Assembly: GCF_003579925.1 (NCBI RefSeq)
Contig: NZ_QUAL01000042.1
Location: 1 to 47,796 of the forward strand
Source: Jiangella rhizosphaerae
GTDB taxonomy: Bacteria; Actinomycetota; Actinomycetes; Jiangellales; Jiangellaceae
Direction of reading: 5' to 3'
Length of the DNA stretch: 47,796 bases
Positions 1 through 7,961 of this stretch are shown here, in pieces (positions within the stretch are counted from its first letter, which is position 1; every line of letters starts with the position of its first letter). A program made the translations under genes and the position numbers. The notes under the pieces were generated by a model. That model was given only the letters and a program-made list of their open reading frames with translations. It did not search any database and was not told the DNA's origin.

Positions 1-420
1 CTGGACCGGCTCGGCGGCCGTGGCGACGCCGACCGGGCCGACGACGAACGCGGCGGCCACCGCGGCGACCAGGCCGGCCGCGGCGCGCTGCTGGAACCGC
101 AGGACGGGCAGCCGCGGCGCCTTGCGCCCGCTCAGCGCCGCGGGGATCTCGACGACCAGTCCGACGGCGAAGCTGATCCAGCCCAGCCACGCGATCCAGA
201 CCAGCGCCTGGAGGAACAGCGACCCGTCGTCGGGCTCGGTGAGCGCGGACGTGACGTCGTCCCAGCTGGGCACGGAGTCGGGGAGCGGGTTGCCGGCGAC
301 GGCGATCAGTGCGAGCGGGATGCCGACCAGGACCGCGACGATGACGACCAACGCTCCCAGTCCGCGCAGGACCGATCCGATCCTTCGCCGGGGGCGGGCG
401 GTTCGATGGGTTCGAGGCAC
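1..420 (-). CDS. N-terminal part of a membrane-anchored LysM/BTAD-type regulator of the Tad locus (partial)
   Basis: The frame is open from a GTG at 420 to the window edge, 140 codons with no stop. The GTG is preceded by GAGGAG with a 7-base spacer, just after the stop of the TadG-like gene. The protein has a basic N-terminus, a membrane helix near residues 19-40, a short loop beginning GNPLPDSVPSW, a second helix near 75-95 and a third near 115-135. This two-to-three-helix start with a GNPLP loop is typical of large actinobacterial proteins at the end of tad operons that carry LysM and SARP/BTAD domains further on. Those later domains lie outside the window, so the family call is inference from the N-terminus and the operon position. 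Confidence 0.6.
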   Translation of the reverse strand, partial: MPRTHRTARPRRRIGSVLRGLGALVVIVAVLVGIPLALIAVAGNPLPDSVPSWDDVTSALTEPDDGSLFLQALVWIAWLGWISFAVGLVVEIPAALSGRKAPRLPVLRFQQRAAAGLVAAVAAAFVVGPVGVATAAEPVQ

Positions 421-431
421 GGGGAAACTCC

Positions 432-863
432 TCACTGTTCCGTACCGACGCCGCGCGCGAGGCGGGCCTGGGCACTACCTGTGGCCTGGGACGTCGGGGG
501 CCCGATCAGGGACAGGAAGACGTTGTCGTAGGTGACGGTGGTGTCGACCTGGACCGTCGTGTCGTCGACTCGGCGGCAGTCGGTGGCCTGCCCGCCGGCC
601 GCCGTCACGTAGTTCAGGGCGGCGGTACAGGCGCGGGAGAAGTCGATGGTCGGGTGACCGGCGCCGTTGCCGTCGATGATGACCGCCTGGGCGGCGGTGC
701 GGGCCGCCTCGGCCGCCAGCGCGTTGGCGCGCTGCATCGCCCGGATCTTGCCGCCGCCGTCGACCACCAACCCGATGGCCAGGAACAACGCCATGACGAT
801 GACCACGGCGAAGACGGCGACGGCGCCGCCTTCGCCGCCGGACCGCGGCCGCCGGGCCGTCAT
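432..863 (-). CDS. TadG-like pseudopilin / pilus assembly protein
   Basis: A 143-residue protein with a short basic head (SGGEGGAVAVF) followed by one hydrophobic helix at about residues 10-33, then an extracytoplasmic domain with a pair of cysteines. The helix is followed by an AxxAARTAAQA pattern, which is characteristic of TadE/TadG minor pseudopilins that are cleaved by a prepilin peptidase and prime assembly of the Flp pilus. The ATG at 863 overlaps the upstream gene's stop (ATGA), which indicates translational coupling and fixes the start. The upstream in-frame extension is low-complexity and unlikely to be coding. Confidence 0.75.
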   Translation of the reverse strand: MTARRPRSGGEGGAVAVFAVVIVMALFLAIGLVVDGGGKIRAMQRANALAAEAARTAAQAVIIDGNGAGHPTIDFSRACTAALNYVTAAGGQATDCRRVDDTTVQVDTTVTYDNVFLSLIGPPTSQATGSAQARLARGVGTEQ

Positions 864-1297
864 CGGCGCATCCTGTAGGTGTCGAGCGGGCTCTCGACGG
901 TCTCGGTGATCTCCCGCGAGCCGGGCAGCCCGGGGATGGCGACGTCGGAGAGCTGGACGCGGCAGGTGACCGTGGCCGTGACCGTGGCCGGCTCGCCCGG
1001 CGGCCGGCTGAACTGGCTGGTGTCGATCTGGATGGACGGTCCGCCCACGCACAGGAGGTCCTGTCGCGCCAGCGACGCCTCGGCGGCGTTGCGGCCCTGG
1101 ATGAGCGCGTCGCTCTCGGTACGGGCGATGGACGCGGTGCGCGCGGCCTCGGCGGCGGCGTGCTCGACCGAGCCACCGGCGATGGTCACCCGGCCGCCCA
1201 GCACCAGCAGGGCGATGATCATCAGCAGGCCGGGCGCGACCACCGCCAGCTCGACGGTCGCCGAGCCGCGCTCCCTGCGTTCTGCTTGCGCGGACAT
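860..1297 (-). CDS. TadE-like minor pseudopilin (second copy)
   Basis: A 145-residue protein. The head ERRERGSATVE is followed by a hydrophobic helix (about residues 15-38), the class of GS/A-TVE processing motif found in TadE-like proteins. After the helix comes an alanine-rich amphipathic segment (EHAAAEAARTAS) shared with the neighbouring pseudopilins. It begins 1 base after the stop of the first TadE-like gene and overlaps the TadG-like gene downstream by 4 bases. The role is a minor pilin or assembly factor of the Flp pilus in the membrane. The family call is secure; which pseudopilin subclass it belongs to is not. Confidence 0.8.
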   Translation of the reverse strand: MSAQAERRERGSATVELAVVAPGLLMIIALLVLGGRVTIAGGSVEHAAAEAARTASIARTESDALIQGRNAAEASLARQDLLCVGGPSIQIDTSQFSRPPGEPATVTATVTCRVQLSDVAIPGLPGSREITETVESPLDTYRMRR

Positions 1298-1298
1298 G

Positions 1299-1733
1299 TC
1301 AGCCCGGCCCGGTGAAGCGTTCGACCGGCCCGCTGGCCGTCTGGGAGACCTGGTGTCCGGACCAGCCGGGGAACAGGCTCTGCGACGAGCCCTCGACGGT
1401 GATGGTGACTTCGACGTCGCCGCCGTCACCGCTGACGGTGACGCTGCTGAGCACGCCGTCGGCGCCGGCCTCCTGGGCGAAGGAGCGGGCCTCGGCGACG
1501 CCGGCCGCGAGCGACCCGCCGTTGCCGGTGGCCACCCGCACGCCCTCTTCGGCGGCGGCCAGGGCGACGTTGCGGGCGTGGTACCACAACGCGCCCTCGA
1601 TGACGCCGAAGGTGATGAGCAGGACGACCGGGAACAGGACCACGAGCTCCAGCGTCGCCGCGCCTCGTTCGGGACGTCCGGGGAGGCGGCGCCGAACTCG
1701 ACGCCGCTGCCCGTCACGTGGCCGGCGGCTCAT
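1299..1733 (-). CDS. TadE-like minor pseudopilin (first copy)
   Basis: A 144-residue protein. A long arginine-rich head leads to ERGAATLELVV and one hydrophobic helix (about residues 27-47), followed by the alanine-rich segment ARNVALAAAEEGVRVA. The ATLE motif at the start of the helix matches the prepilin-peptidase processing region of TadE proteins. It starts 3 bases after the Flp pilin stop, so it is cotranscribed with the pilin. The shine-dalgarno is poor, which fits translational coupling. It sits in the same operon half as the pilin, which has its own promoter-like box upstream. Confidence 0.8.
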   Translation of the reverse strand: MSRRPRDGQRRRVRRRLPGRPERGAATLELVVLFPVVLLITFGVIEGALWYHARNVALAAAEEGVRVATGNGGSLAAGVAEARSFAQEAGADGVLSSVTVSGDGGDVEVTITVEGSSQSLFPGWSGHQVSQTASGPVERFTGPG

Positions 1734-1736
1734 GGC

Positions 1737-1937
1737 CTACTGGATCTTCGCTTGTTCGCGGTTGATGACGCCGATGATGATGCCCACCAGGGCCACGGCG
1801 GCGACGAACACGGCGGCGGCGATGACGACGTACTCGAGCGTGGTGGCGCCGTGTTCGCGGCGGCGTTCGGTCAACTCGGAGTAGCGCTCGCGCAGCTCGG
1901 CGGACAGGACCGTCATCCATGTCTGGAGTTGCAGCAT
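1737..1937 (-). CDS. Flp-type pilin subunit
   Basis: A 66-residue protein. The head ends RRREHGATTLEYVV, with a Gly-Ala junction followed by TLE(Y) and a hydrophobic helix at residues 31-55, as in Flp/Fap pilins. The Glu five residues after the junction (TLEY) is the residue needed for assembly in the family. The ATG at 1937 is chosen over an upstream in-frame start because GAGAGGA precedes it at good spacing and the upstream 40 residues are not pilin-like. This is probably the major subunit of the Tad pilus encoded here. It has its own promoter-like element (1985-2014) separating it from tadZABC. Confidence 0.85.
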   Translation of the reverse strand: MLQLQTWMTVLSAELRERYSELTERRREHGATTLEYVVIAAAVFVAAVALVGIIIGVINREQAKIQ

Positions 1938-1984
1938 TGTCGTGTTCCTCTCGGGGGTGCGGGCTGTTCCCGACCCGTCACAGC

Positions 1985-2014
1985 TGTAGGCATGTCCGGG
2001 GAGACTTCTGTGAC
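1985..2014 (-). promoter_or_regulatory. Shared promoter-like box upstream of the Flp pilin
   Basis: On the minus strand, GTCACA (2014-2009), 18 bases, then CCTACA (1990-1985), ending 47 bases before the pilin ATG. It is one of eight copies of the same element in the window. A second, inverted GTCACAG lies at 1977-1983 just downstream of the CCTACA, which gives an inverted pair around the element. Confidence 0.7.
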
Positions 2015-2061
2015 GTGCCGGGATCGGGGAATTCCGGACTGAGGAAATAACGGACAAAGAG

Positions 2062-2967
2062 TCATTCGAGCATACGCATCACCGTGGGAGCCGCCAGTAG
2101 AGCCATGAAAACCACGCCCAGAAGTGCGACGGGCATGACCATTCGTTCGCTGTCGGCATTGGCGCGGGCGTGCTCGGCCGACAGGGTGGCGTCGCGCAGG
2201 CCGCTGGCGCGGGCGCGCAGACTCTCGTAGACCGTGGCGCCCTCCTCGCCGGACAGCCGCATGATGTCGGCGAGGTCGTCGAGGTCGCTGAGTCCGAGCT
2301 GGATCGAGAGCGTGTGCAGGCCCTCCCAGGGCGTCGTGCCGGACCACCGCGCCCGGGCCAGTTCCTCGCGCAGCCGTTGGAACACCCAGGAGTCGCCCAC
2401 CTCGGCGGCGTTCTCCAACGCCTGGGTCGACCCGGCGCCGCCGGCGCGCTCCAGCGCGACGAGGTCGATGTAGGCGCCGAGCGCCCGGGTGAACTCCTCG
2501 CGGGCGTTGTTCGCCTTCTGCCGGGTCTCGATGTCGGGCAGGAACCACATCACGACGGCCAGGATCAGCCCGACGAACGCCGGCACGGTGAACGGCAGGC
2601 TCACGCCGGTGATCGCCAGGGTGAGCGTCAGGATGGCGGGGAAGGCCAGACCCAGCAGCGCCCACAGCGCCTTCTCGCCGTAGTAGCGGTATGCGGGGAT
2701 GCGCAGCAGGTCCAGCTCCTGCCGCGGCAGCCGGAAACCCACCAGCGTCGGCAGCCGCTGTTCGAGGAACCGGCCGAGGCGGTCCTGGAACAGCGAGCTG
2801 GACTGACTGGTCTGCGGTTCCATCGAGCGCGTGGTCTCGGTGCCGGTGTCGTGCAGCCGGCCCAGCGTGGCCCGCAGGTGCGGCTGGGCGGGGACCAGCT
2901 CGCGCACGACGATCGCCAGCCCGAGGCCGGCCAGCGCGCCGGCGAGGATGCCGAGTTCCCAGATCAT
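2062..2967 (-). CDS. tadC: TadC-like type II secretion/Tad inner-membrane platform protein
   Basis: A 301-residue membrane protein with helices near residues 5-24, about 95-135 (a double hydrophobic segment) and 278-298, with a cytoplasmic GspF-like region carrying EEFTRALGAYIDLVALERAGG. In the family, TadB and TadC form the inner-membrane platform turned by the TadA ATPase. The ATG at 2967 overlaps the TadB stop (ATGA). About 95 bases separate its stop from the pilin gap that contains the pilin's own promoter-like box. Confidence 0.85.
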   Translation of the reverse strand: MIWELGILAGALAGLGLAIVVRELVPAQPHLRATLGRLHDTGTETTRSMEPQTSQSSSLFQDRLGRFLEQRLPTLVGFRLPRQELDLLRIPAYRYYGEKALWALLGLAFPAILTLTLAITGVSLPFTVPAFVGLILAVVMWFLPDIETRQKANNAREEFTRALGAYIDLVALERAGGAGSTQALENAAEVGDSWVFQRLREELARARWSGTTPWEGLHTLSIQLGLSDLDDLADIMRLSGEEGATVYESLRARASGLRDATLSAEHARANADSERMVMPVALLGVVFMALLAAPTVMRMLE

Positions 2968-3875
2968 CGGCGCGCCTCCGCCCGGGCCGGTCCGGTGGCC
3001 GAGCGCAGGTCCCAGCCCATGATGCGCGGCAGCGGCCGTGGCTTGGTGATCTGGCGCATCCACAGCAGGCAGAGCACGTAGCAGCTGAGCAGCACGATGA
3101 GCACGATCTGCCCGATGGCCGAGCCGTACGGCTCGATGTAGGAGCTGTTGAACGTCATGAAGCCGAGGACGACCAGCGTGATGATGGTGACCATGCGTGC
3201 CGTGGTGCGCGGCTTGGACCGGTCGGCCTCGATCTTGCGCCGCACCTGGACGTCTTGTGCCACCGTCGCCGCCAGCCCTTCGAGCACAGCGGCGAGACCG
3301 GCGCCGCGTCGCGTGGCTCCCAGGATCAGCGACGACGCGATGAGGTCGCCGGTGGCGTCGTCGAGGTCGTCGGCGAAGGCGCGCAGCGCCGCCACCGTCG
3401 GCCAGCGGGCACGCAGCCGCGCCACCAGCGTCGTCACCTCGGCGCGCAGCGCGTCGGGTGTGGACTTCATGGTGGCGGTGATGGCCTGTTCCAGCCCGAC
3501 GCCGACGGTGAGCACGCCGGCCAGCGACCGCGTCCACTCCTCCATGGCTTCGAGCTTGGCGACGGGTGTGGCCGACGGGGGCGGCGCGAGCAGCGCGGGC
3601 AGGCCGATGAGCGCGGCGGGCACGAGCACGACGAGGATCAGCCAGCCCGTGAGCAGCCAGGCGACCATGCCGCCGGCCAGGCCGATGCCGAGCAGGAGGC
3701 GCAGCTGCCGGGCGGCGGGGTTGCGGCCGCCGGTCATGCTGATGAACCGCGCCTTGAGCCGCTGCCCGGTCGTGGACGGACGTGCCTGCACCGGCTGCGG
3801 GAGGAGTCCGAGGACGATGACGAGCAGCCCACCCAGCACGAGGATGGCGGCCAGCGCCGCCGCGAACGGCGTCAC
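2964..3875 (-). CDS. tadB: TadB-like type II secretion/Tad inner-membrane platform protein
   Basis: A 303-residue protein with an N-terminal helix (about residues 4-25), a helix pair at 65-105, a GspF-type cytoplasmic domain (LEAMEEWTRSLAGVL and the GLEQAI region) and C-terminal helices at about 235-280. The start is a GTG at 3875 overlapping the TadA stop (GTGA), and the stop overlaps TadC. Together with TadC it forms the membrane base of the pilus machine. Order and overlaps match standard actinobacterial tad loci. Confidence 0.85.
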   Translation of the reverse strand: MTPFAAALAAILVLGGLLVIVLGLLPQPVQARPSTTGQRLKARFISMTGGRNPAARQLRLLLGIGLAGGMVAWLLTGWLILVVLVPAALIGLPALLAPPPSATPVAKLEAMEEWTRSLAGVLTVGVGLEQAITATMKSTPDALRAEVTTLVARLRARWPTVAALRAFADDLDDATGDLIASSLILGATRRGAGLAAVLEGLAATVAQDVQVRRKIEADRSKPRTTARMVTIITLVVLGFMTFNSSYIEPYGSAIGQIVLIVLLSCYVLCLLWMRQITKPRPLPRIMGWDLRSATGPARAEARR

Positions 3876-5473
3876 GGCACACCGCCGTGGTCGAGCAGCC
3901 GCGGGTTGAATCCCACGCGTTCGAGGTCGGCCAGCCAGATCGGCGGGGTGCCGGGCACCGCACGGCCGTCGGGGCCGGGCTGGAACACGTCGGTGACGGC
4001 CGGCAGGCCGTGCTCGCCCGGCTCGATCGCGATGATCTCGCTGATGTAGCGCGACCGCTTGCCGCCGGCGTGGCTGTCGTCGACCAGCTCGATCTGGACG
4101 ATGAGGTCGATGTGCTCGGCGATCTGCCGGTACGCGAAGGACTCCGTGACGTGCTGGCCGGCCTCCATGGCGCAGGTGACCAGGCGCTCGATGGCCGCCC
4201 GTGCGGAGTGCGCGTGAGTCGTCGACAGCGAGCCGGCGCCGGACTGCATCGCCTTGAACATCGGCAGCACCTCGCGGCCGCGCACCTCGCCCACGATGAG
4301 CCGGGAGAGGTTCATGCGCAGCGAGTCGAAGACGAGGTCGTCGAGGGTGATCTCGCCGACGGCGCGTCCGTCGGGTCCGCGCTCGCCGCTGCCGGGCCGC
4401 GCCTCCCACGCCACGATGCGCTTGTGCCGCTCGGGCATGTCGTGCAGGTGCAGCTCGTACTCGGTCTCGATGGTGCCGATGCGCTCCATGGGGTCCAGCT
4501 CGTTGGTCAGCGCGCGCACCAGCGTGGTCTTGCCGGCGCCCTGCGCTCCGGAGACGACGAGGCTCTTGCGGGCCCGGACGGCGGCGGCGAGGAACGCCGC
4601 CGCGGCCGGGCTGAGCATGTCGAGGTCGACCAGCTCCTTGATGCCGATGTCGGTGAGCCGGTGCTTGCGGATGACGGCCACTGGGCGGGGGGTGATCCAC
4701 GCGGTGGCCGCGAGCCGCGAGCCGTCGCGCAGCCGCAGGTGCAGCCGCGGGTTGGACGGCGAGAACGGCCGCTCGTTGTTGCCCGTGCGGGTCGCCAGGA
4801 ACGACAGCGTCTCGATGAGCTCCTCGTCGCTGTCGGCCACCGGCGGGCCCTCGACGATGCGGCCGTCGTCGTAGATGAGGTGGACGTTGTCGTGCCCGTT
4901 GATCTCGATGTTCTCGATGTCGGGGTCGTCGACCAGCGGCTGCAGCCGGCCGAGCCCGAACAGCGCGGCCATGATCGCCTCGGCCAGCTGGATCTGCTCG
5001 TCCGGCGTGATGATCGGCAGGCCCTTGGTGAGCGCCCGCTCGGCGTGGTCGGCCAGCAGCTCGACGACGATGCTGCGGCCCAGCTCGCGCCGGCCGGCGT
5101 CGTCGAGACCCTCGCGGCTGCGCAGGGCGTGTGCCAGCTGGTCGGCGGCCTGTTCGCGATAGGCGCGGACCAGCCCCCAGTCGACCTCGCCGCCGCCCAT
5201 GGGCCGCAGGACGCCGCCGTTGCGCTCGAGCGCGGTGAGGTCGTCGTCGGAGCGGCGGGCATGCTGGCCGGACGGCAGGGGGCCGCGGCCGCGCTGCGCC
5301 GAGGCCGATGCGAGCCGGGCTTGCAGCGACCGGCGCAGGTCGGTCTGGCCGGCCGGCCCGCTCAGCGAGTGATGGGTGTCGCCCCACTCGTCGCCGGAGC
5401 CGTTCGCGCCGTTCGACTCGGCGAACAGCGGGAGGTTCTCCAGGCTCGCCGCGGCGTGCGTGGGGTCAGCCAT
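3872..5473 (-). CDS. tadA: TadA/CpaF-family secretion ATPase of the Flp pilus
   Basis: A 533-residue protein. Residues 1-75 are variable; the VirB11/GspE-like N-domain follows, with the ENIEINGHDNVHLIYDDGR segment near 187-205. Walker A is GAQGAGKTT at 309-317 and the Walker B region is RLIVGEVRGRE near 391-401, followed by THAHSARAAIERL. This hexameric cytoplasmic ATPase drives polymerisation of Flp pilin through TadB/TadC. The ATG at 5473 overlaps the TadZ stop by a few bases. All catalytic motifs look intact. Confidence 0.93.
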   Translation of the reverse strand: MADPTHAAASLENLPLFAESNGANGSGDEWGDTHHSLSGPAGQTDLRRSLQARLASASAQRGRGPLPSGQHARRSDDDLTALERNGGVLRPMGGGEVDWGLVRAYREQAADQLAHALRSREGLDDAGRRELGRSIVVELLADHAERALTKGLPIITPDEQIQLAEAIMAALFGLGRLQPLVDDPDIENIEINGHDNVHLIYDDGRIVEGPPVADSDEELIETLSFLATRTGNNERPFSPSNPRLHLRLRDGSRLAATAWITPRPVAVIRKHRLTDIGIKELVDLDMLSPAAAAFLAAAVRARKSLVVSGAQGAGKTTLVRALTNELDPMERIGTIETEYELHLHDMPERHKRIVAWEARPGSGERGPDGRAVGEITLDDLVFDSLRMNLSRLIVGEVRGREVLPMFKAMQSGAGSLSTTHAHSARAAIERLVTCAMEAGQHVTESFAYRQIAEHIDLIVQIELVDDSHAGGKRSRYISEIIAIEPGEHGLPAVTDVFQPGPDGRAVPGTPPIWLADLERVGFNPRLLDHGGVP

Positions 5474-6278
5474 AGGTGTGCTCCTCCATCAGGGACTCCG
5501 CGGCCGGGGCCAGCCGGGTGCGATGGCGGTCGATCAGCTCGTGCACCGCGCCGATGACGACCCGCGTGCTGCGGAACAGCGGAGCCGCCGCGAACCGCCG
5601 TCCGTACGGCGCACCCACGCTGAGCGAGTCGGACGCCGCCTGGTCCCAGGCCATGGAGGCCAGCACCGGGACGCCGAGCGCGGAGTGGATCTCGCGGGCG
5701 CGGTAGGGCTGGCCCTCGCCGATCAGCAGCATCGCCAGCGTGTCGTCGCCCTGGCCCAGCTCGACGAGGTCTTCGCGCAGCACGTTCACCCGGGCCCGGG
5801 CCGAGCTGACGGCGGGCAGCGTCGTGCGGGTGACCAGCAGGACGGCGTCGGCGGAGCGCAACAGCGGCATCGGGCCGTGGCGCATGCCCAGGCGCCCGGC
5901 GTCGACGATGACGTCGGTGCCGGTGCGCTCGAGGTTGGCCAGCACGATGCTCAACGGCGACCACAGCTTGTCCATGCTGGCCGCCTGCTGGGCGTTGACC
6001 AGCCCGGGGACCAGCCGGACGCGGTTCTCGATGAGCGCGATGGTCTGGTCGTAGAACTTCTCGTCCAGCACGCCGCGCCGGTGCGCGACGGCCAGGCTGA
6101 CCAGGCCGCGGTCGGGTGGCACGGTGCCGCGCAGGTACCCGGCGAGGATGCTGCTGCTTCCGGCGACGTCGGCCTCGACCAGCACGACCGGCCGCGGCCA
6201 CAGCATGGCCATGGCCAGCGCCGTGGTCGTGACGCCGGGGGCCCCTCGTGCCGAGGTGAGAGCGACGACGGCCATCAC
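5466..6278 (-). CDS. TadZ/CpaE-like ParA-family ATPase
   Basis: A 270-residue protein of the MinD/ParA fold. The P-loop region reads SARGAPGVTTTAL at about 9-21 instead of KGGxGKT, so the usual lysines are missing; such deviant loops are common in TadZ-like proteins of actinobacteria. VLVEADVAGSS follows at the switch position. The family localises pilus assembly at a cell site. The start is GTG at 6278 immediately followed by ATG; both overlap the CpaB stop, so the true first codon may be 6275. It overlaps TadA downstream. Confidence 0.8.
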   Translation of the reverse strand: MMAVVALTSARGAPGVTTTALAMAMLWPRPVVLVEADVAGSSSILAGYLRGTVPPDRGLVSLAVAHRRGVLDEKFYDQTIALIENRVRLVPGLVNAQQAASMDKLWSPLSIVLANLERTGTDVIVDAGRLGMRHGPMPLLRSADAVLLVTRTTLPAVSSARARVNVLREDLVELGQGDDTLAMLLIGEGQPYRAREIHSALGVPVLASMAWDQAASDSLSVGAPYGRRFAAAPLFRSTRVVIGAVHELIDRHRTRLAPAAESLMEEHTYG

Positions 6279-6973
6279 TCGCCTCCCGCTCGCGACATCA
6301 GGATGACGACGATGCGCCCGGTCGCGATGCGGGCCGCGAGGTCGGGGGCGCGGACCTCGGGCAGGACGACGTTGACCATCCGCTGCCCGGTCTCGTCGTC
6401 CGTCGAGGTCGACACGACGGTCGCCTCGATGGAGTCGGGTGTCGAGCCGGGCGGGTCGTCCTGCGGGTTCGGGGTGTCGACGATGCGGACGGTGTCGCCG
6501 GGGCGCAGCGGCTCGCTGGGCAGCTGAGCGGTCGTGACGGCCACACCGACCATCGACTGGCCCTCGCCGGGCTGGATGCTGCCGCTGAACGAGTTCTCGG
6601 TGACCAGCGTGCCGGCCGGGAGGTCGACGGAGGCGTACTGGCCGATCACGTCGTTCTCGCGCGACTCGGGGATCGGGTCGAGCGCGGGGTCGGCATTGAT
6701 GTTCGCCGTGGTGAGGTCGTCGGCGGTGATCTGCTCGCCGCGGGCGACGTCCTCGCGCACCGCGATGACGGCGACCGTGTCGCTCATACTCGTGGCCAGC
6801 CAGGCCGCGCCCAGGCCGCCGAGGGCGACCAGGGCCACGCCGAGGCCGATCAACGCCGGCCGGCGGCGCTGCTTCGGCGGCGCGGCGACGGCCGGTTCGA
6901 GCTTGGCCTCGGCGATCTCGAAGTCGTCGTCGAGCTGGTCGGGCGCCGGCTGATGGGTGGGGGGCGAACTCAT
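6275..6973 (-). CDS. cpaB: CpaB/RcpC-like SAF-domain pilus assembly protein
   Basis: A 232-residue protein: a charged cytoplasmic head, one membrane helix at about residues 39-58, then a SAF domain (AVREDVARGEQITADDL, YASVDLPAGTLVTENSF) and a C-terminal Flp-assembly region with PGDTVRIVDTPNP. In the family it sits in the periplasmic or cell-wall side and organises the pilus channel. The ATG at 6973 has AGGAC about 10 bases upstream. It is the first gene of the tad operon; 79 bases separate it from the ribbon-helix-helix-like gene upstream. Confidence 0.85.
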   Translation of the reverse strand: MSSPPTHQPAPDQLDDDFEIAEAKLEPAVAAPPKQRRRPALIGLGVALVALGGLGAAWLATSMSDTVAVIAVREDVARGEQITADDLTTANINADPALDPIPESRENDVIGQYASVDLPAGTLVTENSFSGSIQPGEGQSMVGVAVTTAQLPSEPLRPGDTVRIVDTPNPQDDPPGSTPDSIEATVVSTSTDDETGQRMVNVVLPEVRAPDLAARIATGRIVVILMSRAGGE

Positions 6974-7014
6974 CGTTGCCGTCCTGCTGTGTCCGGGGAA
7001 GGGGGGTGTCGCTC

Positions 7015-7048
7015 GGTGGTGCTGGGGCTGTGGTGGTGCTGGGGCTGT
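7015..7048. repeat. 17-bp tandem duplication in the gap before cpaB
   Basis: The unit GGTGGTGCTGGGGCTGT occurs twice head to tail between the RHH-like gene and cpaB. It is outside both genes, in the probable leader of the tad operon. No function is implied by the sequence. Confidence 0.8.
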
Positions 7049-7052
7049 GGCG

Positions 7053-7535
7053 TCAGGTGGAGCTGTCGAGGTAGAGGGCCAGGGCCAGGGTCGCCAGCCG
7101 GCTGCGGGAGCCCGCGCCGAGCTCGGTGACGAGCCGGTCCAGTACCTCGTAGTCCTGTTCGTAGAGCCGGATGTTGAGCGGCGAGAGGGGCTGGGCGACG
7201 GGAAGCTGGGGCTTCGCCGTGCGGGCGGTGAAGAGTCGGCCTCCAATGCTGTTGGACTCGTGGTGCAGCTTGACCAGGTGGTCGTGTCCGGCCTCGATCG
7301 CGTCGATGAGGATCTCGCCGTTCGACCGGCCCGACCGCCGGCGCTCCGCCGCCACCAGCGAGAGCAGCGACGACGGGACGTGCACGACGCTCGGCTTGAT
7401 GACCGGCGCGGCGTCGTCGTGCGTGACCGCGCCGCCGACCGAGCGGCGGGCCAGGACGTCGTCCAGGCCCGCGGTGTCCACCGCCGGGTTCGTGCCCTGC
7501 CGCAGGAACTCAGCGGTCGGAGTGCTCTCGGTCAA
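7053..7535 (-). CDS. Small regulator-like protein with two ribbon-helix-helix-like segments
   Basis: A 160-residue soluble protein without signal or membrane segment. Two stretches have the spacing of a ribbon-helix-helix unit, a short alternating strand followed by two helices: one at about residues 46-88 (strand KPSVVHVP, then LLSLVAAERRRSG and NGEILIDAIEAG) and one at about 118-158 (strand PLNIRLY, then YEVLDRLVTELG and SRLATLALALYL). I infer a DNA-binding protein that carries both halves of an RHH dimer in one chain. The start is TTG at 7535, supported by GAGGAGG six bases upstream. It lies between the sigma-like gene and cpaB, so it is a candidate regulator of the pilus operon. I do not recognise a named family. 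Confidence 0.6.
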   Translation of the reverse strand: MTESTPTAEFLRQGTNPAVDTAGLDDVLARRSVGGAVTHDDAAPVIKPSVVHVPSSLLSLVAAERRRSGRSNGEILIDAIEAGHDHLVKLHHESNSIGGRLFTARTAKPQLPVAQPLSPLNIRLYEQDYEVLDRLVTELGAGSRSRLATLALALYLDSST

Positions 7536-7558
7536 TGCCGGCCTCCTCGATACACGTG

Positions 7559-7587
7559 CGAGGCCGCGCCCTGCACGGGCGGCCTCG
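7559..7587 (-). promoter_or_regulatory. Hairpin in the leader of the RHH-like gene
   Basis: CGAGGCCGC (7559-7567) and GCGGCCTCG (7579-7587) form a perfect 9-bp stem with an 11-base loop, 24 bases upstream of the TTG start. Its position suggests an operator or a leader structure rather than a terminator. The rest of the 7536-7848 gap shows a CCCAT-GT-ATGGG near-palindrome at 7670-7681 but no convincing gene. Confidence 0.45.
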
Positions 7588-7848
7588 TGGCATGAGGGTA
7601 TGTGACTGCCCCGACAACTGCATAGGGCGTGAATTGTTAAGTCTTGGCGAGCGTCTGGTGACTGTATGACCCATGTATGGGCTCCGTCCGGGGGTCCGAA
7701 CCGCCCTGCCGGCTCGGCCGTTCAGACGATATTCACGGCTGACCTGCGTCGGCGCAACCCGAATGGCGCAGTTCCATGATCATGACGGGTCCGGTGTGAC
7801 GCAGGTGAAGGGTGTGGCGGGTTCGGTCGTGCCGTACCCGGTCCCGCA

Positions 7849-7888
7849 GTGCCGAGTCCCGGCCCCCTGGCCGCGCAGGGTTCGGCAC
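7849..7888 (-). terminator. Probable terminator after the sigma-like gene
   Basis: GTGCCGA (7849-7855) pairs with TCGGCAC (7882-7888), and inside it CGGCC/GGCCG (7860-7864, 7869-7873) pairs around a CCCT loop. It lies about 75 bases past the stop of the minus-strand sigma-like gene. There is no T-tract, as usual in this GC range. Confidence 0.45.
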
Positions 7889-7961
7889 GTCCTACCGGCC
7901 TCCGCACGCCGCCGGCGACGGCCGCACGTCCGCCTGCGCCGCCGTTTGCGCCGCGGTCCGG

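Noticed and set aside
20-535. Plus-strand open frame at the window start
   Set aside because: It is antisense to the partial membrane-anchored regulator and the end of the TadG-like gene. Composition is Thr/Ala/Pro-rich with no family signature.
7601-7800. Two further GTCACA sequences on the minus strand (7606-7601 and 7800-7795) as additional shared elements
   Set aside because: At 18 bases downstream the second halves read CCGCCC and TGGAAC, which do not fit the CCTAC/CCTTC/CTTAC pattern.
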